35,537 nucleotides of DNA from assembly GCF_002264395.1 (NCBI RefSeq), contig NZ_NFVA01000071.1, positions 1 to 35,537 of the forward strand. Direction: 5' to 3'. Positions 17,901 to 24,595 of this stretch are shown one piece after another. The stretch is from Paenibacillus sp. VTT E-133291. GTDB taxonomy: Bacteria; Bacillota; Bacilli; Paenibacillales; Paenibacillaceae. The notes below the pieces were generated by a model. It was not told where the DNA came from, made no database searches, and saw only the letters and a list, made by a program, of their open reading frames with translations. A program made the position numbers and the translations under genes. Every line of letters starts with the position of its first letter. The stretch's first letter is position 1.

Positions 17901-18018
17901 CCCCATTGGTCAATTGTGGTTGTATGGGGTGGTTAGAAATCATTACCCAGAGGATCCGAAATCCAGTTAGCACCGTAAGAAACAGTGTGATAATTAGAAA
18001 CAGTTTTCTTTTAGTCAT
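14917..18018 (-). CDS. Hybrid sensor kinase with two kinase modules: 7TMR-DISM, HisKA-HATPase, REC, LytS-type kinase
   Basis: This 1033-residue membrane protein has an unusual composite layout. An N-terminal membrane segment (about 5-27) precedes an extracytoplasmic jelly-roll-like domain (about 35-200, with LDGQWEFYPN and GYGSYRLRV, typical of 7TMR-DISMED2), then about seven helices (205-408). A HisKA domain has His441 in NTSHELQNPL and a HATPase domain with SDTGLGMS and GGIGLGLS. A receiver domain follows with acceptor D748 (ITDVMMPQMSG) and K800, then a second, LytS-type kinase with His839 in QIQPHFLFN, N-box VENAVRHG and ADNGKGM. The ATG at 18018 has no good Shine-Dalgarno, but downstream starts would remove the first membrane segment. 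The neighbour regulator at 13676 is its likely output. A perfect Spo0A-box sequence lies just upstream. Confidence 0.93.
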   Translation of the reverse strand: MTKRKLFLIITLFLTVLTGFRILWVMISNHPIQPQLTNGVLDLRDKQLNQNNLFILDGQWEFYPNLLQPSFNEQSQAATPPQYIQVPGNWKKAFSDTEKSTYGYGSYRLRVLVDKDKQQSLGLLLSGAQTSSELYINGELLGSSGSPAKDKEHYIPYTLPYSVFYTTDKSSNEIEIVVQVANYSFAKKGGITKSIVLGSEKALAKQRMLSVGLQLLLCVVLMLDAVYAVILYIMGPRQKMLVYFFLLVISAIASVLMDDDKLLLHILPLNYQWDLKLLLISYLFTFIFILLTSKHLLFKDAPIKSVRILTILSIIHILFILVGPIVHYFEFYRPLFGINLLFLALGVVILFLRSILMNYEGAIFLLLSILAIVNSTLWGMFKNYNWVNVTYYPFDLMIVFLCFATFGFKRYHWNAKHTEKLAQSLQRSVTQKDDFLANTSHELQNPLYSIINMAETVLNSERPALSPQNIENLEVLITIGRRMSLLVDDLLDQPELRESNIQLQLRELKIQSFAIGVLDMFKFFTEGKSLTLISEIPDSFPSILADEKRLIQILFNLIQNSVNHTTVGTIRIHADIHKKTARIHISDTGLGMSEEMLHRAFQPYEQGDSSMHKVSGGIGLGLSTVKQLVELHGGKISVISALGQGTTFTFTMPLSEPANRDSHSEIPSTPEYSDTPAMITLTKWSTTSTASSTDGRRPRILAVDDDPVNLKILTSVLSIKDYEMVTVTSGIDALTKLDIDQWDLIITDVMMPQMSGYELTQRIRERFTIAELPILLLTARSQPEDIYTGFVSGANDYVMKPMNAMELRGRVRSLTDLKQSVNERLRLEAAYLQAQIQPHFLFNTLNSISALASFDTQRMSHLIDAFSSYLRLSFNFLNAEPMIPIEHELELVRAYLYIEKERFEDRMTINWDVAENLHFQLPPLTIQPLVENAVRHGILSRSKGGTLSISIKELADDIEITIADNGKGMTSKQLQQLLGSQSNVTRGIGFLNTHKRLLRVYAKGLLIKSKEGLGTSVSFIIPSEKRNMNRKNN

Positions 18019-18033
18019 AGTAATTAAACATTA

Positions 18034-18042
18034 TTCGACAAA
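18034..18042 (-). promoter_or_regulatory. Spo0A-box-like site upstream of the hybrid kinase
   Basis: On the - strand the bases read TTTGTCGAA, an exact match to the 0A-box consensus TTTGTCRAA. It lies 16 bases before the kinase start codon, a position suited to repression by Spo0A~P. A single 9-mer can occur by chance in AT-rich DNA. Confidence 0.45.
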
Positions 18043-18053
18043 AAACAATATAT
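18039..18053 (-). repeat. 15-bp element upstream of the hybrid kinase (copy 2)
   Basis: This is the exact second copy of the element at 14864-14878, and it overlaps the 0A-box-like site. It lies 21 bases before the kinase start codon. Confidence 0.5.
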
Positions 18054-18100
18054 TCCTTTCACAAAAATATTTCAAAAATTAAAAAAAGTTGTGATTAAGT

Positions 18101-18129
18101 TGCAGGGGAATAGAATTGGCTGGCGTCTA
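18101..18129 (+). promoter_or_regulatory. Predicted ECF-type promoter of the sigma factor operon
   Basis: TGCAGG (18101-18106), a 17-base spacer and CGTCTA (18124-18129) resemble the -35/-10 of promoters read by ECF sigma factors, whose -10 is typically CGTC. It lies directly before the sigma gene, so autoregulation is likely. Confidence 0.5.
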
Positions 18130-18140
18130 ACGTTATGTAG

Positions 18141-18701
18141 GTGAAGGAGGGGAGAAAGCTGGAAGAGGCGGAATGGATTTCTGCTGTGCTGAACGGTGAG
18201 CATCAGGCCTTTGGGCATTTGGTGACACGTTATCAAGGCATGGTATACAGAGTGTGCGTCAAGATTACTGGAGAAGCCGAATCGGCCAAAGATATGGCCC
18301 AAGAGGTTTTTATAAAAGCATACAAAGCGCTCCCCTCTTTCAGAGGACAGTCTACCTTCTCGACATGGCTTTATCGGATAGCCTATCGAACCTGTCTGGA
18401 CTGGAAACGGGCCAATGATAGGGAGTGGAGGCATCGGAGTGCAGCTGATTACACTGAGAATGATTGGGTAACGTCTCAAACACCAGAGCAAGAGGTGCTA
18501 GAGCAGGAACAATCAGCTGAGCTGGGTGAGAATGTGAACAGCCTTGCGGAACCGTACCGGTCGGTCGTACAGCTGTACTATTTTCAGCGAAATTCTTATC
18601 AAGAGATAGCGGAGCAAAAAGGTGTTTCCGTTAAAACTATCGAATCGCAGCTTTATCGTGCCAGACAGATGATGCGTAGACAAAGGGAGGAATTGCGATG
18701 A
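18141..18701 (+). CDS. ECF-subfamily RNA polymerase sigma factor
   Basis: This protein of about 180-186 residues has the two-domain layout of ECF sigma factors. Region 2 includes FGHLVTRYQGMVYRV and DMAQEVFIKAYKALPSFRG with FSTWLYRIAYRTCLDWKR. Region 4 includes LAEPYRSVVQLYYFQ and SYQEIAEQKGVSVKTIESQLYRARQMM. The start is uncertain: the annotated GTG at 18141 has no ribosome site before it, while aaggagggg lies inside the frame and points to CTG at 18159, eight bases later. The anti-sigma gene overlaps the stop (ATGA). An ECF-type promoter lies just upstream. The operon companions suggest an envelope-stress regulon. Confidence 0.93.
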   Translation: MKEGRKLEEAEWISAVLNGEHQAFGHLVTRYQGMVYRVCVKITGEAESAKDMAQEVFIKAYKALPSFRGQSTFSTWLYRIAYRTCLDWKRANDREWRHRSAADYTENDWVTSQTPEQEVLEQEQSAELGENVNSLAEPYRSVVQLYYFQRNSYQEIAEQKGVSVKTIESQLYRARQMMRRQREELR

Positions 18702-19150
18702 ATTGTGCAATAGTGAAGGAATGGATGCCACATTACATTGACGGTCTTCTGTCTCCAGATATGGAGCTGAGTATCCGGTTGCACATACAATCCTGTCCTG
18801 ATTGCGCACAGTGGCTGGAGGAAGCGAAAGAAATGTCAGCTCTTTGGTCAGAAATGGAAGCAGACAGCGAATATCAACATGAACAGATGGACTTTCCAGA
18901 TCTAGCAGCAGGTGTTATGGCCCATATTGAGCAGCTTGAAACAGGACGCAGGGAACGAGCGATTAAAGCGACAAGCGTAAGACGTCGTTTTGCTCCTAGA
19001 ACATCTTTGACACATTATGCGGTGGCTGCCTGCTTGAGTTTGTTATTGTTGCAGTTTGGCGTTTTTGAGAATTTGGCTTATGGGATCACTGAAATTAATG
19101 GTCATGTGTCGAATTCTGTGACCCAATGGTTTGGTGGCTTTAGAAAATAG
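18698..19150 (+). CDS. Anti-sigma factor with zinc-finger (zf-HC2) domain
   Basis: This 150-residue protein should bind and silence the sigma factor encoded just before it. The N-terminal ZAS signature is visible as H29-x3-C33-x2-C36 (LHIQSCPDC). A single membrane segment lies at about residues 116-135 (YAVAACLSLLLLQFGVF), leaving a short extracytoplasmic tail. This is the usual arrangement of a membrane-bound anti-sigma factor released by proteolysis or conformational change. The ATG overlaps the sigma stop, giving balanced production of both proteins. Confidence 0.88.
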   Translation: MNCAIVKEWMPHYIDGLLSPDMELSIRLHIQSCPDCAQWLEEAKEMSALWSEMEADSEYQHEQMDFPDLAAGVMAHIEQLETGRRERAIKATSVRRRFAPRTSLTHYAVAACLSLLLLQFGVFENLAYGITEINGHVSNSVTQWFGGFRK

Positions 19151-19230
19151 TCATAAAGAGATTTATAAATAATAGATGGATTCAGGTAAACTGAAAAGTT
19201 TATGCTATCCAAATTTTAGGAGGATGTATT

Positions 19231-19728
19231 ATGATTAAGAAGAGACGTTGGCTCACTTTTATGCTAGCTATGATTCCTGGTGTAGGTCATTTGTACTTAG
19301 GCTTCAAAAAGCAGGGGCTGCAGTTTATGATCGGGGCTTCCTTATGTATTATGTTTATTCCGTCTGAGCCCATGATCTTCCCTTTTGCGCTAGCTGCACT
19401 GTGGTTTTACCAATTGTTTGATGCCCTGCAGAAAGCGGCTTGGATGAAAATAACTGCAGCCGAACACGAGCGTATGATGTTCCATCCTGACAGCTTCGGA
19501 GAGCCTTGGACGATGGGGATATCCTCTATGCCAGGTTACCCACATGAAGATGTGAATCCGGCTTGGGTTGGTGTTGGATGTGTTGTTGCTGGGTTCCTTA
19601 TGCTGGTGATCTCAGCATTTCCGACGCTTTGGAGAATGTTAATTGAGATTAACATTGGTACGATCTTGCTATCACTGGGTCTGATTGCGTACGGTCTGAA
19701 GATGCTAAGAAACAATACGAGAGCGTAA
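19231..19728 (+). CDS. Small multi-spanning membrane protein, function unknown
   Basis: This 165-residue protein begins with KKRRW and IPGVGHLYLGFKKQG, which resembles the TM2-type segment with its Gly-rich turn. About four hydrophobic stretches are present (two near the N-terminus, residues about 8-25 and 28-64, and two near the C-terminus, about 109-128 and 137-156). The middle part is hydrophilic. An excellent ribosome site (taggaggat) precedes the ATG. It lies 80 bases after the anti-sigma gene and 17 before the DUF4097 gene, so it is probably part of the ECF operon. I do not assign a function. Confidence 0.8.
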   Translation: MIKKRRWLTFMLAMIPGVGHLYLGFKKQGLQFMIGASLCIMFIPSEPMIFPFALAALWFYQLFDALQKAAWMKITAAEHERMMFHPDSFGEPWTMGISSMPGYPHEDVNPAWVGVGCVVAGFLMLVISAFPTLWRMLIEINIGTILLSLGLIAYGLKMLRNNTRA

Positions 19729-19745
19729 GAAACGGGGATTTCACT

Positions 19746-20837
19746 ATGGGGAGATGGAAAATCGGGAGTTTCACTGCAGCTATAGGCTGCATCGCACTTG
19801 GTGTCATTATTGTGATGGCTCAGTATAATATGATCAGCTATGAAGTACTTGGTTATTTATGGCCAGCATTGTTGATTCTGTTCGGACTCGAGATGTTGCT
19901 AAGATTGTTTATCAAATCCGATGCCAAAAGTCGTGTGAGCGGTTGGGCGATCCTATTGATCATCCTGTTGGTTGGAGCAAGCAGTGCACAGAGCGTAATG
20001 GCCGGAGGCTCACTTAGCAGTTTAATCGGGAATACACATTTAACCCCACTAAGCGGCAATGTCGAAGTGAAAGACAATATTACGACGCTAAAAATCGTAC
20101 TTCCAAGTGGAAAAGTAAAGGTCGAGGGAATAGATGGAAGCTCATTGGATTATGAGGGAAGCTTACTCTTACCTGGAAAATCGCAAAGTGAAGCCGAAAG
20201 TTCGTTGGAAAAGAAATGGAAAGTAAAAACTGAGGGAGATACGCTGATTATGGAGCTCGATACAGATCATAATTGGTTCTCTAATATTCAGTTTGGATTT
20301 AATACTAAAAGTCCTTATTTAAATGTAAGTGTACCTAGCAGTCTTGCCGTTGAGGTAGATACTAGTGACGGGTCAATAGAAGCCTGGGATTTGAAGTCTG
20401 GCTTAGTGGTTGACACTAGTAATGGGGTTATAAATATTCATGATGTTGCTGGTGGAGTTGAGGCACATACCAGCAATGGCTCACTGACTGTTCAGAACAT
20501 CCAAGGTGGGGCGCAGCTCAAAAGTTCTAATGGTGCGATTATTTTGGATAATATAGATGGAGCGTTGAGTGCAAAGAGCAGCAACGGAAAGATCACTATT
20601 CATTCAGCAGTGACTGGAAAATGGAAATGTTCGTCTAGTAACGGAAAGATTACGGTGGGATTGCCAACTGTGTCCGATGCGAAGATTACAGCGGATACTA
20701 GCAACGGCTCACTGAAGGGGAATATTCCTTGGGATCTAGACGGGGACAGCTTTGGCACTGCCATTCTCGGTAAAGGAACTTATACCGTGGACTTAAGTAC
20801 AAGTAATGGAAGTGTGACCGTGGACACAGCTGAATAA
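19746..20837 (+). CDS. DUF4097 beta-strand-repeat membrane protein (LiaF/LiaG-like)
   Basis: This 363-residue protein has about three N-terminal membrane helices (residues 7-25, 33-55 and 65-85), as in LiaF/DUF5668-type proteins, then a large C-terminal repeat region. Eight units contain a turn of the form T/S-S-N/D-G followed by a beta-strand (TSDGSIEA, TSNGVINI, TSNGSLTV, SSNGAIIL, SSNGKITI, SSNGKITV, TSNGSLKG, TSNGSVTV), spaced about 19 residues. This is the DUF4097 pattern and implies a beta-helix. Proteins of this kind occur with cell-envelope stress systems. Ggggat precedes the ATG. A long terminator follows, so it is the last gene of the ECF operon. Confidence 0.87.
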   Translation: MGRWKIGSFTAAIGCIALGVIIVMAQYNMISYEVLGYLWPALLILFGLEMLLRLFIKSDAKSRVSGWAILLIILLVGASSAQSVMAGGSLSSLIGNTHLTPLSGNVEVKDNITTLKIVLPSGKVKVEGIDGSSLDYEGSLLLPGKSQSEAESSLEKKWKVKTEGDTLIMELDTDHNWFSNIQFGFNTKSPYLNVSVPSSLAVEVDTSDGSIEAWDLKSGLVVDTSNGVINIHDVAGGVEAHTSNGSLTVQNIQGGAQLKSSNGAIILDNIDGALSAKSSNGKITIHSAVTGKWKCSSSNGKITVGLPTVSDAKITADTSNGSLKGNIPWDLDGDSFGTAILGKGTYTVDLSTSNGSVTVDTAE

Positions 20838-20848
20838 GTACGAACAAT

Positions 20849-20904
20849 AAAGGGAGTTAAGGCTTCAGCGATTGGTTCTGCTGAAGCCTTAACTCCCTTT
20901 TTCA
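20849..20904. terminator. Strong bidirectional terminator
   Basis: A perfect 21-bp stem pairs 20849-20869 with 20880-20900 around a 10-base loop, followed by T-rich sequence on the + strand. It separates the ECF operon from the convergent aldo/keto reductase gene. Confidence 0.92.
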
Positions 20905-20917
20905 AATTATAAGAAAC

Positions 20918-21898
20918 CTACCAAGCGTAAGCTTTAGGCGCTTCTCCGCCCGGTCCTGGGAAGATCTCATCTAGCCGTTTAAGAACAGATTCATCTAGCA
21001 CAATCTCAAGACTGCGTAGTGCACTCTCGAATTGCTCTAGTGTGCGTGGTCCAATAATTGGTGCGGTTACAGCAGGATTGGCTAATAACCATGCTAGCGC
21101 TACATTATCTTGTGGTTCTCCAAGCTCCATACATAAGCTTGCAAAAGCCTCAAGCTGATCTTTGTATTGCTCTACGCGCTCGGTATTTCCTCCACTGCGG
21201 CTGCCTTCTATTTTCTTAAGTGCATTGCGTCCAAGAAGACCTCCATCCAGTGGGCTCCAAGGAATAACGCCTAAACCATGATGGAGAGAGGAAGGTAATA
21301 CTTCAAGTTCAGGAAGGCGACAGGTCAGGCTGTATTTATGCTGCTCAGAAATCAAACCTAAGAAGCCACGTGCCTTGGCCTCTTGTTGGGCTACAGCGAT
21401 ATCCCATCCTGCAAAGTTACTGGAGCCGACATAACCAATCTTTCCTTGGTTTACAGCAAGCTCAAAAGCCCCCCATAGCTCGTCCCAAGACACACTACGG
21501 TCAATGTGATGCATCTGGTACAATTCAATATGATCGGTCTGGAGACGCTGCAGAGACCCCTCTAGATGGCGGCGTATAATATAAGATGATAGTCCGCCCT
21601 CATCATTAGGCCCGTCGAGCTTATCGCTCATTGCACCGTATACCTTGGTAGCTAACACGACCTTTTCACGTCGCCCACCGCCTTGTTTAAACCAACGACC
21701 AATAATCGTTTCTGTTAAACCGGAATTCTCGCCCCAACCATAAATGTTAGCGGTATCAAAAAAATTAACACCTGCGTCGAGTGCAGCGTCCATAATACGA
21801 AAGGCTTCTTGTTCATCTGTTTGTGGGCCGAAGTTCATTGTTCCGAGACATAGCCGACTGACCTTCATACCGGATTTGCCAAGCTTAGCATATTGCAC
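20918..21898 (-). CDS. Aldo/keto reductase
   Basis: This 326-residue NADPH-dependent oxidoreductase has the family's TIM barrel. Visible motifs are GTMNFG near the N-terminus, DAGVNFFDTANIYGWGENSGLTE with the conserved Asp and catalytic Tyr, the Lys of VVLATKVYG, and the HHID of the catalytic His segment. GPRTLEQFESALRSLE gives the cofactor-binding region. Members of this YghZ/YajO-like group reduce aldehydes and ketones and often act in detoxification. It starts with GTG at 21898, preceded by aaggag at 8 bases. It is monocistronic, divergent from the secreted-protein gene, and convergent with the ECF operon. Confidence 0.92.
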   Translation of the reverse strand: MQYAKLGKSGMKVSRLCLGTMNFGPQTDEQEAFRIMDAALDAGVNFFDTANIYGWGENSGLTETIIGRWFKQGGGRREKVVLATKVYGAMSDKLDGPNDEGGLSSYIIRRHLEGSLQRLQTDHIELYQMHHIDRSVSWDELWGAFELAVNQGKIGYVGSSNFAGWDIAVAQQEAKARGFLGLISEQHKYSLTCRLPELEVLPSSLHHGLGVIPWSPLDGGLLGRNALKKIEGSRSGGNTERVEQYKDQLEAFASLCMELGEPQDNVALAWLLANPAVTAPIIGPRTLEQFESALRSLEIVLDESVLKRLDEIFPGPGGEAPKAYAW

Positions 21899-21957
21899 TT
21901 CGCATTCACTCCTTAGGTAGATGATTTCAACTTTATTGTAAACAACTTATTAATCAA

Positions 21958-21971
21958 GGGCAAATTTGCCC
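21958..21971. promoter_or_regulatory. 14-bp perfect palindrome in a divergent promoter region
   Basis: GGGCAAATTTGCCC is a perfect inverted repeat between the divergent aldo/keto reductase and secreted-protein genes. It has the size and symmetry of a dimeric repressor operator. No regulator gene adjoins it. Confidence 0.4.
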
Positions 21972-22075
21972 AGTACTTCGCTGGTGCTCGTTAGCGTAGC
22001 TTTTATGTTTTCAGAAACTTTTTTTAGCTTATAACGTATTTACAATGGAAAAAATTTCATAATGGAGGAAGCGCT

Positions 22076-23143
22076 ATGAAAAAGAGCTTCAGTATTATTT
22101 TCGCAGGAATTATCGGAATGCTTGTATTCACAAATCAATCCTATGCTAATCCATCGACGTTGCCTCCAAGCTTGGACAGTACAGATGTGCTTTCTGTTAG
22201 TGGCGATCTCGTCGCAATCATAGATCATAGCACTAACAAAGCAGACGTGGTCAATGTAACAACAAATAAGGTAATCAATCTTTCAAATGATGCTCATACG
22301 ATTCTCGATCTTAACATGATGAAGAATCCGCAAAAAATAGTGCTGCTAAAGAAATCAAATGGCAACGAAATTACGAAAACGGTCTTTACCTATACCGGAG
22401 AGCAGATTAGTAAAACAGAAATACCGCTTAAAGATGCGGCAGACAAAATCAAATGGGTTGCTCCTACGGGGAAAGTAAACGAACGAATCATGGTTCAATT
22501 TGGAGATTCCTTTAATCTTTATCAGTATCCTTGGACTAAGCCAAGTGTAAGCTTTAACGCTAAGATTAACGACAACGGATATGAAAGTGTAAACGTTCAG
22601 GGTTGGGATTTTGTTGGATATCCTTATTTAGCTATAAAGTATCAAGCACAAGGTATAATGAGCGATGATTTCTTTGTAAGAACAATTAATTTATTTCACC
22701 ATAATGAAAAAATGTTTAAAGACTCTAATGCTGATATTAAGCTTAAATTTATTGGTCCAAATCTTGCAGTATACACATCATACATTTACCAGCCAGTTCC
22801 AGCTAACGCGAAGCGTCCTGTTTCAGATGATCCTCAGAACGTGTTCCGTTTGATGAATGTTGCAACCGGAAGTGCACCAACCTCTATTAAGCAAGCTTTT
22901 AAAGAAGAGGGTGATCTTTCGGGGTGGAAGACGGACTTTATTAACAATCAAGTGTTTGTTGGGGATGTATTAGAACAAACCTGGTCGTTATTTTCGCAAG
23001 AAGGAACTCAGATCTTAAAAGAGCAAAAATGGCCTGAAAGTGGTAATAGCAAATTTTTGAGCTACGATTCAAGCACCAAAACTGCCTATTTCCTGAAATA
23101 TTCAGGTGGAAACATTGACGTAATTTCAAATCCAATTCATTAA
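22076..23143 (+). CDS. Secreted protein of unknown function, beta-propeller-like
   Basis: I do not recognise this 355-residue protein. It has a classical signal peptide (KKSFSIIFAGIIGMLVFT, predicted cleavage after SYA near residue 24) and no membrane anchor or wall signal, so it should be exported. The mature part is rich in short beta-strand-like segments separated by polar turns (for example LVAIIDHSTNKADVVNV, WDFVGYPYLAIKYQAQG, TAYFLKYSGGNIDVIS), as in WD/YVTN-type beta-propellers. Cysteine is absent from the mature chain. Ggagg precedes the ATG. It is monocistronic, divergent from the aldo/keto reductase gene and followed by a weak hairpin at 23163. Confidence 0.78.
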   Translation: MKKSFSIIFAGIIGMLVFTNQSYANPSTLPPSLDSTDVLSVSGDLVAIIDHSTNKADVVNVTTNKVINLSNDAHTILDLNMMKNPQKIVLLKKSNGNEITKTVFTYTGEQISKTEIPLKDAADKIKWVAPTGKVNERIMVQFGDSFNLYQYPWTKPSVSFNAKINDNGYESVNVQGWDFVGYPYLAIKYQAQGIMSDDFFVRTINLFHHNEKMFKDSNADIKLKFIGPNLAVYTSYIYQPVPANAKRPVSDDPQNVFRLMNVATGSAPTSIKQAFKEEGDLSGWKTDFINNQVFVGDVLEQTWSLFSQEGTQILKEQKWPESGNSKFLSYDSSTKTAYFLKYSGGNIDVISNPIH

Positions 23144-23162
23144 TAAAACGTGAAAATGCAGA

Positions 23163-23197
23163 GCCGCTACAGGGATGATCCTGGGCGGTACTTTTCA
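23163..23197 (+). terminator. Possible terminator of the secreted-protein gene
   Basis: gccgc pairs with gcggt around an inner cagg/cctg hairpin, followed by acttttcatt. The stem has an internal mismatch and the T-run is weak. Confidence 0.4.
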
Positions 23198-23270
23198 TTA
23201 CTCAAGAAAATCTTCCTTCACAATAATTGTTTTATAGGCTATGCCTATCAACTCAATAGAATCTATATCT

Positions 23271-23299
23271 TTGTCCTTTACGACTGGGTATGATACAAC
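23271..23299 (+). promoter_or_regulatory. Predicted sigma-A promoter of leuB
   Basis: TTGTCC (23271-23276), a 17-base spacer and TACAAC (23294-23299), preceded by TGA as an extended -10. The leader to the start codon is about 45 bases, too short for a T-box. Confidence 0.55.
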
Positions 23300-23352
23300 A
23301 ATATAAAGAAGAACTATGTCTGTTAGAGCAGACCACTTGAGGAGTGACTGAG

Positions 23353-24435
23353 ATGAGTGAGGTTAAAAAAATCGCCGTAATCGCAGGGGACGGTATTGGA
23401 CCTGAAGTAGTAGCTGAAGCAGAAAAAGTATTAAAAAGAGCGGGAGAAGTATTTGGGTATACCTTTGAAACGGAGCACGCTCTATTTGGAGGCATTGCAA
23501 TAGACGAAAGAGGCACACCGCTGCCGGAAGATACATTAGAAATCTGTCGCAGTGCTGACGCTGTATTACTGGGCGCTGTGGGCGGACCGAAATGGGATAA
23601 CAATTCAAAGGAGCTTCGTCCTGAAACCGGATTGCTTGGCATTCGTAAAGCGCTTGGGTTGTTCTCAAACTTACGTCCTGCAGTCGTATTCGATTGCCTT
23701 AAGGATGCTTCGACATTGAAGCCAGAAGTGCTGGAAGGAACAGATCTTATGGTCGTTCGTGAGCTGACTGGTGGTATTTACTTCGGAGATAAACTGCGTC
23801 GTCAAGGTGAACATGGTGAAGAAGCGGTGGATACCTGTGTGTATAACGTAATGGAAGTGGAACGAATCGTGCGTCAGGCTTTTGAAATTGCTGGTAAGCG
23901 CCGCAATAAGCTGGCAAGTGTTGATAAAGCGAATGTACTTGAAACATCACGTTTATGGCGTGAGGTCGTAAATAAGATTGCTCCAGAATACCCTGAGGTA
24001 GAGGTAGAGCATGTACTCGTTGATAACTGCGCGATGCAGCTGCTGCGCCGTCCATCCAGCTTTGATGTTATCGTAACCGAGAATATGTTTGGTGACATTC
24101 TGAGCGATGAGGCTGCGATGTTGACAGGCTCTATTGGTATGTTAGCTTCCGCTTCGATGGCTGACGGTAACTATGGTCTCTACGAGCCCGTTCACGGCTC
24201 CGCACCTGATATTGCTGGACAAGGGCTTGCGAATCCGATTGCTACGATTTTGTCCTTAGCCCTGATGTTCCGTTTAACCTTTGGTTACGAAGATGCGGCT
24301 ACTGCGATAGAGGCTGCTGTGGCTGAAGTATTGGATGCAGGTCACCGTACAAGTGATATTGCCGTAGATAAGAGAAAAGCGCTTAGTACATCTGAAATGG
24401 GCGACCTGATTGTTGCAGCTATCCGCAAAGCATAA
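23353..24435 (+). CDS. leuB: 3-isopropylmalate dehydrogenase
   Basis: This 360-residue enzyme oxidises and decarboxylates 3-isopropylmalate with NAD in leucine synthesis, in the cytoplasm. The family signature is intact: IAGDGIGPEV at the N-terminus, GAVGGPKWD, the substrate-binding RELTGGIYFGD, VDKANVLETSRLWR with the catalytic Lys, DNCAMQL, the metal-binding Asp residues in ENMFGDILSDEAA, and GLYEPVHGSAPDIAG near the NAD site. ATG 23353 follows gaggag by 8 bases. Unlike in B. subtilis, no other leu or ilv gene adjoins it here, so it appears to be a separate unit. Confidence 0.97.
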   Translation: MSEVKKIAVIAGDGIGPEVVAEAEKVLKRAGEVFGYTFETEHALFGGIAIDERGTPLPEDTLEICRSADAVLLGAVGGPKWDNNSKELRPETGLLGIRKALGLFSNLRPAVVFDCLKDASTLKPEVLEGTDLMVVRELTGGIYFGDKLRRQGEHGEEAVDTCVYNVMEVERIVRQAFEIAGKRRNKLASVDKANVLETSRLWREVVNKIAPEYPEVEVEHVLVDNCAMQLLRRPSSFDVIVTENMFGDILSDEAAMLTGSIGMLASASMADGNYGLYEPVHGSAPDIAGQGLANPIATILSLALMFRLTFGYEDAATAIEAAVAEVLDAGHRTSDIAVDKRKALSTSEMGDLIVAAIRKA

Positions 24436-24479
24436 AAAATATAATTCCTAATTACGATTATAGATGGATTTGTCTAAGA

Positions 24480-24508
24480 TTGACTTTGATTTTGTACGAT
24501 GATACCAT
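24480..24508 (+). promoter_or_regulatory. Predicted sigma-A promoter of the peroxiredoxin gene
   Basis: TTGACT (24480-24485), a 17-base spacer and TACCAT (24503-24508). Just upstream, 24449-24463 loosely resembles a PerR box, with a good right half (ATTATAG) and a poor left half. Confidence 0.5.
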
Positions 24509-24595
24509 TTGATATGTAGACAAGATGTAAATTATTCCAGCATATCACGACATGAAATGGTTGGTTTCTTACATAATCAAAGGAGGATTTTGGCA

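Noticed and set aside
18072..18491. 139-codon - strand frame opposite the sigma factor gene
   Set aside because: It overlaps the conserved sigma factor and has no ribosome site.
23144..23352. T-box or leucine attenuator before leuB
   Set aside because: The predicted leader is about 45 bases and has no T-box bulge, specifier stem or leucine-rich leader peptide.
23253..24098. Several long - strand frames opposite leuB
   Set aside because: They are frame shadows of a strongly recognisable gene; compositions are Ser/Pro/Leu-rich without motifs.
24449..24463. PerR box before the peroxiredoxin gene
   Set aside because: Only one half-site is good and the total match is weak, so I mention it but do not call it.
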